From NCBI GenBank assembly GCA_001899715.1, contig MKWI01000026.1:1-49633 (forward strand): a DNA stretch of 49,633 bases, given 5' to 3'. Both the position numbers and the translations under genes were made by a program. Under the pieces are notes generated by a model. The model saw only the letters and a list, made by a program, of their open reading frames with translations, was not told where the DNA came from and did not search any database. Positions 17,868 to 27,149 of this stretch are shown here, piece after piece. The stretch is from Sphingobium sp. 66-54. GTDB lineage: Bacteria; Pseudomonadota; Alphaproteobacteria; Sphingomonadales; Sphingomonadaceae. Numbering within the stretch: the stretch's first letter is position 1; every line of letters starts with the position of its first letter.

Positions 17868-18557
17868 TCAGGGCTTGTTGCGCGGTTCCCAGGGGCGCTC
17901 GCGATACCAGCGGGTGACGACATATTTGGCGCCCTTCGCCACGGGCAACGCGGCGTGGAGCGTATCGTGATTGGGGCTGCCGTCGGCAAGCATGTTGTTC
18001 CAGATCAGCAGCGTGCCGGCGCGCGGCGGGATGGTTACGCCGAGGCGGGGGAACTGCGTTTCGCCGCCCGCCTCCACGTCGCAGAGATAGGCCATCGCCG
18101 TCCAGCAGCGCTGGCCGCCGCTCACCCGCATCGCTGGCCAGTAAGGGACGTTGGCGGGGAAATAGTCGCAATGGAGGTGATATTGCTGGCCCGGCTCGTA
18201 GCGCTGGCCCTGAAGCAGCTCGCCATAGCGGGTCTCGATGCCGAGCAGCGCGTCGATGCGCTTGGTGACGGCGATCACCAGCGGATCGTAGATATCGAGG
18301 TTGCAGCTACTGCTGGTGCGATACTCCTTGTTGGTGCCGGAGAACAGCTTGGAGGGTTTGCAGCCCGTGTCGGTCTGCGCCATCAACTCGGCGCATTCGC
18401 GGGGCGGGATGAGGCCGTGGCGCAGGAACATCTCCGCGCGGGGCGTCGGCACGCTGCTGACCATGGGGTTGCGCTTGAGCCGCTGGCGGACGCGTTCGCC
18501 GATCTCCGCACGCGCCGGTGACGCGAGGTCCGCGTCGTCGAGCCATGTGTCCTTCAT
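17868..18557 (-). CDS. 2-oxoglutarate/Fe(II)-dependent oxygenase, prolyl 4-hydroxylase-like
   Basis: The 229-residue protein has the iron triad His129-Asp131 (HLHCDYF) and His201 (TLHAALPV), and the 2-oxoglutarate-binding Lys211 (GAKYVVTRWYRE). GGETQFPRLG and the late RAGTLLIWNN are typical of P4H domains. The substrate is unknown; bacterial members hydroxylate prolines in proteins or peptides. I start at ATG 18557 because the frame upstream runs into the terminator of the next gene. It is transcribed in the same direction as the two RcnB-like genes on either side. Confidence 0.88.
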   Translation of the reverse strand: MKDTWLDDADLASPARAEIGERVRQRLKRNPMVSSVPTPRAEMFLRHGLIPPRECAELMAQTDTGCKPSKLFSGTNKEYRTSSSCNLDIYDPLVIAVTKRIDALLGIETRYGELLQGQRYEPGQQYHLHCDYFPANVPYWPAMRVSGGQRCWTAMAYLCDVEAGGETQFPRLGVTIPPRAGTLLIWNNMLADGSPNHDTLHAALPVAKGAKYVVTRWYRERPWEPRNKP

Positions 18558-18608
18558 GGCGCGGTTCCTGCCATCCCCGCCGCGCGGCGGCAACGAAAAA
18601 CGGGCAAT

Positions 18609-18643
18609 AAAAAGAGCCGGTCCCACCGGGTGGGGGAACCGGC
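18609..18643 (-). terminator. Rho-independent terminator of the long rcnB-like gene
   Basis: On the minus strand a GC stem (GCCGGTTCCCCCACC against GGTGGGACCGGC) is followed by CTCTTTTTA. It lies 54 bases after the stop of the gene at 18697-19680, separating it from the oxygenase gene. Confidence 0.8.
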
Positions 18644-18696
18644 CCAGTCTTTCCTGAAGGCCGATCAGGAAGCGGGTTCCAGCGAGCCTGCCCGGC

Positions 18697-19680
18697 TCAC
18701 CAGAAGAAATCGTGGATCACGTCGACCACATAGCCGTCGCGAATGTCGACGAGCAGCGCGTCGTCATAATAGCGCACCCAACGCAGCCAGCCGTAGGCCG
18801 GCGGCAGGCGGTAGTAATAAGGGTCGCTGATCCAGTAGCTCTGGTCGAACAGGATGTTGTTCAGATAGATGCCGATGGAAAAGCGCGAATAACCGCGGTT
18901 CCAGCCATAGGGCGCATAATAGGTCGGCAGCCGGTAGATGCTGCGATGCTGCGTGCGGTAGCTGCGCCAGTCGTAGCGGCGGTCGTTGCGCCAACTGTTG
19001 GACCAGCGGCGCTGGTCGTTCCACCGCTCGCGATCCTGGAGCCGGCGCTGGTAGTTGTAGCCCCGGTCGCGGTCATTCCCGCGCCAGTTTTGGCCGTTCC
19101 AGTTTTGGCCGCGATTGTCGGCGCGGTTGTCGCGATCGCGGTTCCGGTCGGCGCCCTGCCGATCGTTGTTCCGCCAATCGCGATCATTGCCCTGTCCGTT
19201 GCGGTTGCGCGTGGCGTCGCGGTCGTTGTCGCCGCGCCGGGCCTCGCGCTGCTGCCAGGTTGCGCTATTGCGCGGCTGGGCCTGCGGCGTGGAGGGCGCG
19301 GGCCGTGTCGCCTGACCGGCATTGCCCGACCAGCGCGGCCGCTCGGCGCGATTGCCGTTGGCCGCCGGATTGGTGGCGGCATTGGGGCGCGATGGACGGT
19401 TGGGCTGGCGGCCCCATTCGCCCGCCGCGCTGGACGCGGGCACCGGACGGGTCTGGACCGCCGATGGCGCCTGTTGCGGGGCCGGGCGGGGAGCCGCCTG
19501 CTGCGACCGGGCCGGCGGCGACCAGCGCGGCTGGGCCTGACCCGGATCGGCCGCCTGATGCTGGCGCTGGGCGCCGGTCCAGGCGCCGCGCTCGCGTCCT
19601 TCGGCGCGCTGGGCGGCGGCGGGCGTGGCCATGGCCAGGATGGTGGAAACCAGCAGGCCCGTCGTCAATATGCGTTTCAT
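18697..19680 (-). CDS. Long RcnB-like protein with low-complexity Gln/Arg/Asn-rich region
   Basis: This 327-residue protein has a signal peptide (MKRILTTGLLVSTILAMATP, AAAQ). A long disordered region of about 200 residues is rich in Gln, Arg, Pro, Asn, Trp and Asp (for example DRGNRADNRGQNWNGQNW-like runs). The RcnB core is at the C terminus (RWVRYYDDALLVDIRDGYVVDVI). The length is more than twice that of the neighbouring RcnB-like protein. Function is unknown; the region could bind metal or nucleic acid or simply be a spacer. A rho-independent terminator follows. Confidence 0.8.
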   Translation of the reverse strand: MKRILTTGLLVSTILAMATPAAAQRAEGRERGAWTGAQRQHQAADPGQAQPRWSPPARSQQAAPRPAPQQAPSAVQTRPVPASSAAGEWGRQPNRPSRPNAATNPAANGNRAERPRWSGNAGQATRPAPSTPQAQPRNSATWQQREARRGDNDRDATRNRNGQGNDRDWRNNDRQGADRNRDRDNRADNRGQNWNGQNWRGNDRDRGYNYQRRLQDRERWNDQRRWSNSWRNDRRYDWRSYRTQHRSIYRLPTYYAPYGWNRGYSRFSIGIYLNNILFDQSYWISDPYYYRLPPAYGWLRWVRYYDDALLVDIRDGYVVDVIHDFFW

Positions 19681-19828
19681 CTCGCAATATCCTCAAGCAC
19701 ATAGGCGAGTCTTCGCCATTGCTTCATGATATGCGGCAAGAGGACTGTCGCAGTGCTGAACATGGGTGACAGCAACGCGCAAGGATTCGCCGGGGCGTTT
19801 CAACGCGGGACGGTGGGTATCGCCTTGC

Positions 19829-20380
19829 TCAGGGCAGGTCCTCGGCCGGTGGGGTAAGGCCGGGGACGCGCCGTGCCGCATCGTCCGGGGCGATGCCCGG
19901 CGCGGGGGCGGCGGCGACCCGCTCCTCGCCGCGCATGATCCGCCCGGCCTGCTTGATCGCCTCGCGGATGCGCGGATAGGTGCCGCAGCGGCAGATATTG
20001 GTCATCGTCGCGTCGATCTGCGCGTCGGTCGGGTTGTTGGTGCGCTTGAGCAGCACCGATGCGGTCATAATCATGCCGGACTGGCAATAGCCGCACTGCG
20101 GCACGTTCTGCGCGGCCCACGCCTGCTGCACAGGGTGGCTGCGGTCGGCCGAGAGCCCCTCGATGGTGGTGACGAACCGGCCCTCGATCGCGGCGATCGT
20201 TACCTGGCAGGAGCGGATCGCCTGTCCGTCGACATCCACCGTGCAGGCGCCGCAATCGCCCGTGCCGCAGCCATATTTGGTGCCGGTGAGGTTGGAAGCG
20301 TCGCGCAGCGCCCAGAGCAGCGGCGTCTGCGGGTCCATGCGATACTGGACCGGGCGGTCGTTGACGGTGAACTTGGTCAT
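19829..20380 (-). CDS. iorA: (2Fe-2S)-binding subunit of a molybdenum hydroxylase, isoquinoline 1-oxidoreductase alpha-like
   Basis: A 183-residue xanthine-oxidase-family small subunit. The plant-type 2Fe-2S site is Cys38, 43, 46 and 58 (GCGTGDCGACTVD). The second, all-helical cluster site is Cys96, 99, 130 and 132 (QCGYCQSG and ICRCGTY). Such subunits pass electrons from a molybdopterin-containing large subunit that oxidises aldehydes or N-heterocycles. No large subunit is encoded next to it: downstream is the RcnB-like gene and upstream the divergent rpsU. The C-terminal 40 residues are an Ala/Pro-rich tail. Confidence 0.9.
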   Translation of the reverse strand: MTKFTVNDRPVQYRMDPQTPLLWALRDASNLTGTKYGCGTGDCGACTVDVDGQAIRSCQVTIAAIEGRFVTTIEGLSADRSHPVQQAWAAQNVPQCGYCQSGMIMTASVLLKRTNNPTDAQIDATMTNICRCGTYPRIREAIKQAGRIMRGEERVAAAPAPGIAPDDAARRVPGLTPPAEDLP

Positions 20381-20680
20381 GGCGTGCCCGATGCTCTAGA
20401 GCATTTCACGCGCGAGCGGAACGCCCAACGACTCGGGGGTGCCACTCGGTCGCGCCAGTTCTCAAGGTCGAGTCGAGACGGTCGCACGGCTCCATTTCGC
20501 TCGACCGATGGCGCTTTTGCGCCCCGTGCGGTCTTGATCCGCTGGCCTTCGCCTGATATGGGCCGCCCGATCCGCCGTGACCCGTGGTTACGGCGCATGT
20601 TATTTATGGGCATTGCCCGCGTCCGGCTCTGATGGCCGGGTCGGCGCCGGGCCAGCGTGGAATTGGAGACTGACGAGCTT

Positions 20681-20887
20681 ATGCAAATCATCGTGCGCGA
20701 CAATAACGTCGATCAGGCGCTGCGGGCGCTCAAGAAGAAGCTGCAGCGTGAAGGCGTGTATCGCGAGATGAAGCTCCGTCGCCATTATGAGAAGCCGTCC
20801 GAGAAGCGCGCGCGTGAGAAGGCTGCCGCCGTGCGCCGTGCGCGCAAGCTGGAGCGCAAGCGCGCGGAGCGCGACGGCGCCCGTTAA
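20681..20887 (+). CDS. rpsU: 30S ribosomal protein S21
   Basis: A 68-residue basic protein starting [20 protein letters not shown], the conserved S21 opening, with [16 protein letters not shown] and a Lys/Arg-rich end. I use the ATG at 20681; an in-frame ATG-like extension upstream (20657) adds eight residues not seen in the family. The 300 bases upstream (20381-20680) are shared with the divergent iorA-like gene and hold no other ORF. Confidence 0.96.
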   Translation: MQIIVRDNNVDQALRALKKKLQREGVYREMKLRRHYEKPSEKRAREKAAAVRRARKLERKRAERDGAR

Positions 20888-20946
20888 GCCGGGGCCGGGC
20901 CGCCTGCGTGGCGGCAAGTTTGCGTGTTCAGATGAGGTAGGCGGTC

Positions 20947-21489
20947 ATGTCGGTCACAGCGGTTCCCTTGCAGCCCATTCAGCGCGGCTCGGTGCGCCGC
21001 TTCTGGCTGGCGATGATCCTGCTGGCGGCCTGTGCGATCGTGCTGGCCTGGGCCGGCAATCGCCAGTTCGGCCGCACCGGGAGCGGTCTGCGCTACCAGA
21101 TGCTGACGGAAGGCACCGGCGCCAGCCCCACGCATGACGATTTCGCGCTGGTCCGCTACAAGGGCACGCTGCCCGATGGCACGGTGTTTGACGAGAATGC
21201 GAGCGCGCCGATGGAGCTGGCTTCCACCGTGCCCGGCTTCTCCGAGGCGGTGACGCTGCTCAAGAAGGGCGGCAGCCTGCGCGCGTGGATCCCGGCGAAG
21301 CTCGCCTATGGCGACCATCCGCCGCAGGGCAGCAACATTCCCGCCAATAGCGACCTTCAGTTCGAGATCGGCCTGCTGGAATTCAAGACCCGCGCCGAGG
21401 TGATGGAAGCCCAGCGCATGATGCAGATGCAGCAGATGCTTCAGGGCGGGCAGGGCCTGCCGCCGGGGGTCGAACTGCCGCAGCAGTGA
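20947..21489 (+). CDS. FKBP-type peptidyl-prolyl cis-trans isomerase, membrane-anchored
   Basis: The 180-residue protein has a transmembrane anchor at about 19-37 (FWLAMILLAACAIVLAW) and then an FKBP domain. Recognisable pieces are VRYKGTLPDGTVFDENA, the hydrophobic pocket around VPGFSEAVTLLKKGGSLRAW, IPAKLAYGD and the closing strand LQFEIGLLEF. A Met/Gln-rich tail (MMQMQQMLQGG) follows. It probably folds proteins in the periplasm, tethered to the inner membrane. It follows rpsU by 59 bases. Confidence 0.92.
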   Translation: MSVTAVPLQPIQRGSVRRFWLAMILLAACAIVLAWAGNRQFGRTGSGLRYQMLTEGTGASPTHDDFALVRYKGTLPDGTVFDENASAPMELASTVPGFSEAVTLLKKGGSLRAWIPAKLAYGDHPPQGSNIPANSDLQFEIGLLEFKTRAEVMEAQRMMQMQQMLQGGQGLPPGVELPQQ

Positions 21490-21570
21490 TGCGGAGTGCC
21501 GCGCGGGTGCGATCCTGATAGCAGTGGTCTGTGCCCGGAAGGCTATTCACGAAATTACCTTTAACGAGAA

Positions 21571-21720
21571 CATGGGCTTCTGCGCAGGCAGGGCCTGGGG
21601 CGCACGAGCGATTCTTTTCCGCCAGGAACTCTTGCCTTCGCAGCAGCCCTGATTCCATCTCATGCGGACGCCCTCTAGCGAGGGGGCGCTGGGCCCTGCC
21701 TGCGCAGGAGCACGTCGCTT
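21571..21720. repeat. Inverted REP-like elements, CTGCGCAGGCAGGGC family
   Basis: Left arm 21571-21600 (GGGCTTCTGCGCAGGCAGGG) and right arm 21691-21720 (GGGCCCTGCCTGCGCAGGAG) face each other; a weaker copy sits between them at about 21623-21648. The pair fills part of a 478-base gap (21490-21967) between the convergent FKBP and perM-like genes. I see no gene in the remainder (21721-21967). Confidence 0.8.
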
Positions 21721-21967
21721 CTTCCAAATCATCTCCGCCGATTGAGGCCCTCATAGGCGATTGCTGCCTTGGGTCGGATTGGCATTCAGGTCAGATCGAG
21801 CCGGAGTCGTAGAAGACCGATGGGCAAAATGATGGTTTTCCGTGACCCGGAGCACAGCATACTCACGCTATGTGGGCACCGGAAGCGCACAGGCTGGCAC
21901 GGGGCTGAATGTCGATCCGTCATAGCCCCATGATAGCCCCTGCGCTTGGCTCGCAGGTGGCGGATCC

Positions 21968-23149
21968 CTATCCGCGCCGTTCGTTCGCCGCCACGCGGCG
22001 CTTGGCGCGCTCCTCCAGCGTCACCTTGGTCATGGCGAGCAATGGATCGGCGAGCGCAAGGCCAAGGATGCCGAACAGCGCGCCGAACAGGATCTGCGCG
22101 CCCAGCACCAGCGCGGGCGGCATGTCGACCGCCTTGCGCGCAACAGTAGGCGTGATGAGGTAGCTCTCGACCACCTGCACCGTGAAATAGACGCCGATCG
22201 CGAACAGGCCGTGCTGCACATCGACCGAGAAACCGACCAGCATGATAAGCACGCCGGAGATGATTGCGCCGATATTGGGCAGGAAGGCGAGGATGAAGGT
22301 GAGCACGCCGAGCAGCGTCGCCATCGGCACACCGCCCATCATCAGCAGGAAGCCGGTGAGGCCGCCGGTCGCCATCATGCCCACCAGCCGCCCGGCCATC
22401 AGCCGGCGCAGCGTGTAGCCGACCTTGTCGATGATCTCATGCGTTTCCTCGCGATGGGCGACGGGAACGAACCAGGCGAGTCCGCGTGAATAGATGTTCG
22501 GCTCGACCGCGAGAAAAATGGCGAGCACCAGCATCATGACGAGGCTGGAGACGATGCCGGCAGCGGAGCTGAGCACCGCCGTCACCCGCCCGACCGAGCC
22601 GAGAAGCTGCTGCCCGGCCTCGCGCAGCTCGTTGAGGCCGAGGTCCACACCGTGCGAGCTGGCCCATGTCTGCATCCGCGCCACCTGGCTTTCGATCAGC
22701 GCCGGGAGCTGGGCGGCCTGCTGCGCGACCTGCGTGCCGGTGAGGAACACCGTCCACGCGATGAACAGGAAGACCGCCACGGTGACGATCGCCAGCCGAT
22801 AACCGCGCGCAATCGGCAGCACGCGGCCGAGCAGGCGGGTGCCGCCGTCCAGCATCACGGCGATGACGATGGAGGCGAGGATGAACAGGATCGGCTCGAT
22901 CAGCAGCACGATCAGCGCCGCGCCGCCGACGACGCCGACCCAGGTAACGGCGCGGCGCAGCTCCAGCCAGATTTCGGGCGAATGGGCGTCCGCCGGGCCG
23001 GGGCGCTCGGCGAGGGCCTCCGCTTCCTGATCGCGCGCCGCGAGCTTGCTCAGCGGCGAGGTGGCCTTGCGGGCGCGCGGGCGAGAGGCCGGGCCAGCCG
23101 CGCCGGATGCCTTCCGGCTCGCGCCGCCGCCTGTCGCCCGCCCGGTCAC
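21968..23149 (-). CDS. AI-2E family transporter / PerM-like permease
   Basis: The 393-residue protein has a basic, Ala/Ser/Arg-rich N terminus of about 60 residues. Eight or so membrane segments follow, with VGGAALIVLLIEPILFILAS and the family pattern TFILAFLPNIGAIISGVLIM near the C terminus. The long extracytoplasmic loop (LPALIESQVARMQTW to LNELREAGQQLL) is typical. The family includes exporters and Na+/H+ antiporters, and the substrate here is unknown. I start at GTG 23149 because it overlaps the lepB stop (GTGA); an ORF to 23296 is open but lies inside lepB. Confidence 0.87.
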   Translation of the reverse strand: MTGRATGGGASRKASGAAGPASRPRARKATSPLSKLAARDQEAEALAERPGPADAHSPEIWLELRRAVTWVGVVGGAALIVLLIEPILFILASIVIAVMLDGGTRLLGRVLPIARGYRLAIVTVAVFLFIAWTVFLTGTQVAQQAAQLPALIESQVARMQTWASSHGVDLGLNELREAGQQLLGSVGRVTAVLSSAAGIVSSLVMMLVLAIFLAVEPNIYSRGLAWFVPVAHREETHEIIDKVGYTLRRLMAGRLVGMMATGGLTGFLLMMGGVPMATLLGVLTFILAFLPNIGAIISGVLIMLVGFSVDVQHGLFAIGVYFTVQVVESYLITPTVARKAVDMPPALVLGAQILFGALFGILGLALADPLLAMTKVTLEERAKRRVAANERRG

Positions 23150-24105
23150 GGCTTGGCCGGCTCGGTCTGCGCCGGGTGGAGCGAGAGGCCCGCCCGCCCG
23201 CTGCGGAAGCCGCCGAGCCATGTCAGCGGATTGAGCGCGGTGGTGCCGTTGAGCGAGAAGGTAATGAACTCGGCCCGGCCGCCGATCGTCTCCCATGGCA
23301 CGGGGCCGCCGAGACCCTGCTGCTCCAGCGAGACGCGGCTGTCCGCGCTGTTATCGCGATTGTCGCCCATCAGAAAGATTTCGCCGGCGCCGATGCGGAC
23401 GGGGCCATACCAGTCCGTCTCGCGCGCGCCCATGTCGATGATGGTGTAGCTGCGACCGTTGGGCAGCGTCTCGCGCTTGACCGGCAGCACGCAGCTTGCC
23501 GAGCCGTCTGCTTCATATTGCAGCGCGCCGGGGAACTGGCGCGGGTCGCACGGCGCGTTGGCGTCCACCGGCAGGCGCAGCGCCGGCAGCGGCGTCTGGC
23601 GCACCGGCGTGCCGTTGAGGATGACGACGCCGTCGCGCACCTCCAGCAGATCGCCGGGCAGGCCGATCACGCGCTTGATATAATCCTCGTTGCTGTGGCG
23701 CGGGGTGGCGATCACGATGTCGCCGCGCTCGGGCAGCTTGCCCCAGATGCGGCCCTTGATGAAGGGCAGGGTGATGCCCCACGGCTCGGCCGGCGTGCGC
23801 AGCACGACGTTGCGGAAGATCGCCGCAGGATTGGGGATGGTCGGCGAGACGTAGGACCAACCATAGGCATATTTGGTGACGACCAGCCGGTCGCCTACCA
23901 GCATCCCCGGCATCATGGATTCGGACGGGATATAGAAGGGCTTGGCGATGAAGCTGTGGAAGCCGAGCACGGCGAGCACCAGCAGGCCGATGCTCTTGAC
24001 CTCGCCCCACCAGTCCGTGCCGCCGGACTTGTCCTTGCCGCGCTTGCGCAGCTCCGGGTTGCCGGGCGCCTTGCTGCCGGTCTCGCTCAATGCCTCGTCC
24101 GTCAC
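23146..24105 (-). CDS. lepB: Signal peptidase I
   Basis: LepB removes signal peptides from exported proteins at the outer face of the inner membrane. The 319-residue protein has one membrane segment near 38-53 ([17 protein letters not shown]). The catalytic dyad is Ser63 in SESMMPGM and Lys144 in [11 protein letters not shown], and the later box [14 protein letters not shown] is conserved. A GTG start at 24105 overlaps the acpS stop by four bases, which I prefer to the open extension to 24144. Only one obvious N-terminal TM segment is present, unlike the two in E. coli LepB. Confidence 0.94.
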   Translation of the reverse strand: MTDEALSETGSKAPGNPELRKRGKDKSGGTDWWGEVKSIGLLVLAVLGFHSFIAKPFYIPSESMMPGMLVGDRLVVTKYAYGWSYVSPTIPNPAAIFRNVVLRTPAEPWGITLPFIKGRIWGKLPERGDIVIATPRHSNEDYIKRVIGLPGDLLEVRDGVVILNGTPVRQTPLPALRLPVDANAPCDPRQFPGALQYEADGSASCVLPVKRETLPNGRSYTIIDMGARETDWYGPVRIGAGEIFLMGDNRDNSADSRVSLEQQGLGGPVPWETIGGRAEFITFSLNGTTALNPLTWLGGFRSGRAGLSLHPAQTEPAKP

Positions 24106-24503
24106 GGAAAGCGTGCCTCCAGAATGACGAACGCCTGCGCCCATGGGTGATCGTCGGTCAATGTCACGTGAACAAATAAGCTGGCCCCCGGCGGGGTCAA
24201 GGCGTCGAGCCGTGCCTTGGCGCCGCCGGTCAACGCCAGCGTGGGCGCGCCCGAGGGCAGGTTCACCACGCCGATGTCCTTCATGAACACGCCTGCCTTG
24301 AAGCCGGTTCCGACTGCCTTGCTGAACGCTTCCTTGGCGGCGAAGCGCTTGGCCAGCGTCGCGGCCTTGGTGAAGGGGCGCCGGGCGGCCTTGGCCCGCT
24401 CGATATCGGTAAAGACGCGCGCCTCGAATCGTTCTCCAAAACGTTCTAACGACGCCTTGATGCGCTCGATGTTGCAGAGGTCCGAACCGAGGCCGATAAT
24501 CAT
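24102..24503 (-). CDS. acpS: Holo-[acyl-carrier-protein] synthase
   Basis: A 133-residue phosphopantetheinyl transferase that activates acyl carrier protein from CoA. The signatures are [12 protein letters not shown] near the start, with the Mg2+-binding Asp8, and [14 protein letters not shown] in the middle. The ATG at 24503 is the only sensible start. Its stop overlaps lepB. Its placement with pdxJ and lepB is common in alphaproteobacteria. Confidence 0.95.
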   Translation of the reverse strand: MIIGLGSDLCNIERIKASLERFGERFEARVFTDIERAKAARRPFTKAATLAKRFAAKEAFSKAVGTGFKAGVFMKDIGVVNLPSGAPTLALTGGAKARLDALTPPGASLFVHVTLTDDHPWAQAFVILEARFP

Positions 24504-24570
24504 GGCGCCGTTATAGCATCCCGAATGCGGCAAAAGGCGGGCGGTGCCGCTCCGTCCGGCGCACGAGCGA

Positions 24571-25308
24571 TCATCCCCGCGCCGCGTCCATGTGCCGGCG
24601 CATCTCGGCGATGCTTTCGTGCAGGCCGCAGAAGAGCGCCTCGCCGATCAGGAAATGGCCGATGTTCAGCTCGGCGATCTGCGGGATCGCCGCGATGGGG
24701 CCGACATTATCGTAGGTGATGCCGTGGCCGGCGTGCGGCTCCAGCCCGTTCTTGGCGGCGAGCGCGGCTATGTCCGCGATGCGCGCCAGTTCGGCGGCGC
24801 GCTCCTCGCCCTCCGTGTCGCAATAGCGGCCAGTGTGCAGCTCGACGACCGGCGCGCGCAGCCGCAGCGCGGCCTCGATCTGGCGCGGCGTCGCTTCGAT
24901 GAACAGCGAGACGCGACAACCGGCTTCGCTCAGCCGGTCCACCATCGGCGCCAGATGATTGTGCATGCCCGCTGCGTCCAGCCCACCCTCTGTGGTCAGC
25001 TCCTCGCGCCGCTCGGGCACGATGCAGACGGCATGGGGCCGGTGGCGCAGGGCGATGGCGAGCATCTCCTCGGTCGCCGCCATCTCCAGGTTGAGCGGAA
25101 TGCGCAGCGTCTCGGTGAGCCGGGCGATATCGTCGTCGGTGATGTGCCGCCGGTCCTCGCGCAGGTGGGCGGTGATGCCGTCGGCGCCCGCCTCCTGGGC
25201 GATCAGCGCGGCGCGGACCGGGTCGGGATAGGCGGTGCCGCGCGCGTTGCGGATGGTGGCGACATGGTCGATGTTGACGCCGAGCCGCAGGGCGCGCGGC
25301 CCGTTCAT
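24571..25308 (-). CDS. pdxJ: Pyridoxine 5'-phosphate synthase
   Basis: PdxJ condenses 1-deoxyxylulose 5-phosphate with 3-amino-2-oxopropyl phosphate to make pyridoxine 5'-phosphate. The 245-residue TIM-barrel protein shows [20 protein letters not shown] at the start, [12 protein letters not shown], and [11 protein letters not shown] near the end. These are the conserved phosphate and active-site segments. Its ATG overlaps the pyrE stop by four bases. Confidence 0.97.
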   Translation of the reverse strand: MNGPRALRLGVNIDHVATIRNARGTAYPDPVRAALIAQEAGADGITAHLREDRRHITDDDIARLTETLRIPLNLEMAATEEMLAIALRHRPHAVCIVPERREELTTEGGLDAAGMHNHLAPMVDRLSEAGCRVSLFIEATPRQIEAALRLRAPVVELHTGRYCDTEGEERAAELARIADIAALAAKNGLEPHAGHGITYDNVGPIAAIPQIAELNIGHFLIGEALFCGLHESIAEMRRHMDAARG

Positions 25309-25883
25309 GCGCGGCTGCCGGGCTTGACGGCGGGGATCGCCGCCAGCTCAGGCGGCAGGTCGCCGGCGTCGTAAACCGGGAAGTTGAGGCTGACGAGCGG
25401 GAAGAACGGCACGCCCAGATCGGCCTCGCCGCCGGAGCGGTCGACCAGTGCGGCTTCAGCGACGATCTCGCCGCCCGCCGCGCGCACCGCATCCATCGCC
25501 TGGCGCGAGGAGAGGCCGGTTGTCACCACGTCCTCCACCATCAGCACCTTCTGGCCGGGCGCGAGAGCGAAACCGCGGCGGAATACGAAGCGGCCCTCCG
25601 GTCGCTCCAGGAACAAGGCATCGCAACTGAGCGCGCGGCCCATCTCGTGACCGATGATGATGCCGCCCATCGCCGGCGAAACGACCACCTCCACGGCGGC
25701 GCGTATCTCCCGCGGCAGGCTCTGCGCCAGTGCGATGGCGAGGCGGGAGGCGCGCTCGGGGCTCATCAGCACCCGCGCGCACTGCAGATAATTGGCACTG
25801 TGCTTGCCCGACGACAGCACGAAATGCCCCTGCAGAAGCGCCTCGGATGCCCGAAACTCGGCGAGCACTTCTGATTCGGTCAT
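25305..25883 (-). CDS. pyrE: Orotate phosphoribosyltransferase
   Basis: PyrE forms orotidine 5'-phosphate from orotate and PRPP in pyrimidine synthesis. The 192-residue protein has [19 protein letters not shown] and the PRPP-binding [15 protein letters not shown] use the ATG at 25883, which precedes [15 protein letters not shown]; the frame extends to 25961 without family-like sequence. It is the first gene of the minus-strand run to perM, and the divergent 191-base gap to coxB (25884-26074) should hold promoters for both. Confidence 0.96.
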   Translation of the reverse strand: MTESEVLAEFRASEALLQGHFVLSSGKHSANYLQCARVLMSPERASRLAIALAQSLPREIRAAVEVVVSPAMGGIIIGHEMGRALSCDALFLERPEGRFVFRRGFALAPGQKVLMVEDVVTTGLSSRQAMDAVRAAGGEIVAEAALVDRSGGEADLGVPFFPLVSLNFPVYDAGDLPPELAAIPAVKPGSRA

Positions 25884-26074
25884 TGCGATCCTCGATGTCC
25901 TTTGTCGAGCGGGGCAGATAGCGGCGGATCGGCCGACAATCAACGGCTCGCTCCTGCCCAACAGAAGGCTTGAGGCGGGAGGGTTGCCTGCGTATATGGC
26001 CCGGAGATGACAGAGGGGGGTCGCTCGTTCCGGCTGGGAGCGAAGGGGCCTTTAATTGAAAGCAGGTCGACCGC

Positions 26075-27136
26075 ATGAACAGAAGAACATATGGCTTCAT
26101 GATGGCGATGGCTCTTGGTCTGAGCGCGCTCGCGCCGTCCGCCGCCATGGCTCAGGAGGCAGCTCCCGCCGCGCAAGCGCCCGCCGTCGCGGCTCCGGCC
26201 GAAGCGGCTGCCCCCGCCGCCGCTGATAATGCGGTTGCCGACAATGCGGCCGTGGCGACTCCGGCGCCCGCGTTCGATTATGCCAAGCCCGTGCCGGGTA
26301 TCGGTCAGCCGCAGTCGGGCGAGATCGACTTCCAGAAGCAGTTCACCTCCACCGGCCATTATGCCTATTGGATGCACAGCTACATCCTGCTGCCGGTCAT
26401 CACGTTCATTTCGCTGCTCGTTCTCGCGCTGCTGCTCTGGGTGATCGTGCGCTATCGGCGCGGTGCCAATCCGGTCGCCTCGCGCACCTCGCACAACACC
26501 GCGATCGAGGTGGCCTGGACGTTGATCCCGGTGCTGATCCTGATCGGCGTGGCGATCCCCTCGATCGACCTGCTCGCGAAGCAGTTCAAGCCCGCGCCCA
26601 AGGATGCGCTGACCGTCAAGGTCACGGGATACCAGTGGTATTGGGGCTATGAATATCCCGACAACGGCATCGGCGAATATGTCTCCAACATATTGCCGCC
26701 GGAAAAGGCCATCGAGCGGGGTGAACCCGCCCTGCTGGGCGCCGACAACCGCCTCGTGCTGCCTGTCGGCGTACCGATCAAGCTGATCGTGACCGGCGCG
26801 GACGTCATCCACAGCTTCTCCGTGCCCGCCTTCTGGGTCAAGGAGGACGCCGTGCCTGGCCGCCTCAACGAGAAGACCTTCACCATCGACAAGCCGGGCG
26901 TCTATTACGGGCAATGTTCCGAGCTTTGCGGTGCCCGCCATGGCTTCATGCCGATCGCGGTTGAGGCTGTGACGCCGGAACGGTTCGCGCAGTGGGTCAA
27001 GACGCAGGGCGGCACCATGCCCGGCGACGAGGCCCCTGCCGATGCAGCGCCCACCGCCGTGGCCGCACCTGCTGCCGCACCCGCCGCTACCTCGAACGCC
27101 GCCGAGCCTGTCCCGGCGGCCGCCACCACGTCCTGA
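26075..27136 (+). CDS. coxB: Cytochrome c oxidase subunit II
   Basis: The 353-residue protein has a signal peptide (cleavage likely at AMAQ) and an Ala/Pro-rich low-complexity segment (27-66). Two transmembrane helices follow at about 103-125 and 147-165. The CuA domain is intact with His246, Cys281, Glu283, Cys285, His289 and Met292 ([12 protein letters not shown]). [10 protein letters not shown] is the aromatic electron-entry region. A second Ala/Pro-rich tail of about 35 residues closes the protein, longer than usual. It accepts electrons from cytochrome c and passes them to subunit I. Confidence 0.97.
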   Translation: MNRRTYGFMMAMALGLSALAPSAAMAQEAAPAAQAPAVAAPAEAAAPAAADNAVADNAAVATPAPAFDYAKPVPGIGQPQSGEIDFQKQFTSTGHYAYWMHSYILLPVITFISLLVLALLLWVIVRYRRGANPVASRTSHNTAIEVAWTLIPVLILIGVAIPSIDLLAKQFKPAPKDALTVKVTGYQWYWGYEYPDNGIGEYVSNILPPEKAIERGEPALLGADNRLVLPVGVPIKLIVTGADVIHSFSVPAFWVKEDAVPGRLNEKTFTIDKPGVYYGQCSELCGARHGFMPIAVEAVTPERFAQWVKTQGGTMPGDEAPADAAPTAVAAPAAAPAATSNAAEPVPAAATTS

Positions 27137-27149
27137 GGGAACCGACACA

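Noticed and set aside
20899..20930. Possible terminator after rpsU
   Set aside because: A GCCGCC/GGCGGC stem exists but no T-run follows, and the FKBP gene continues in the same direction.
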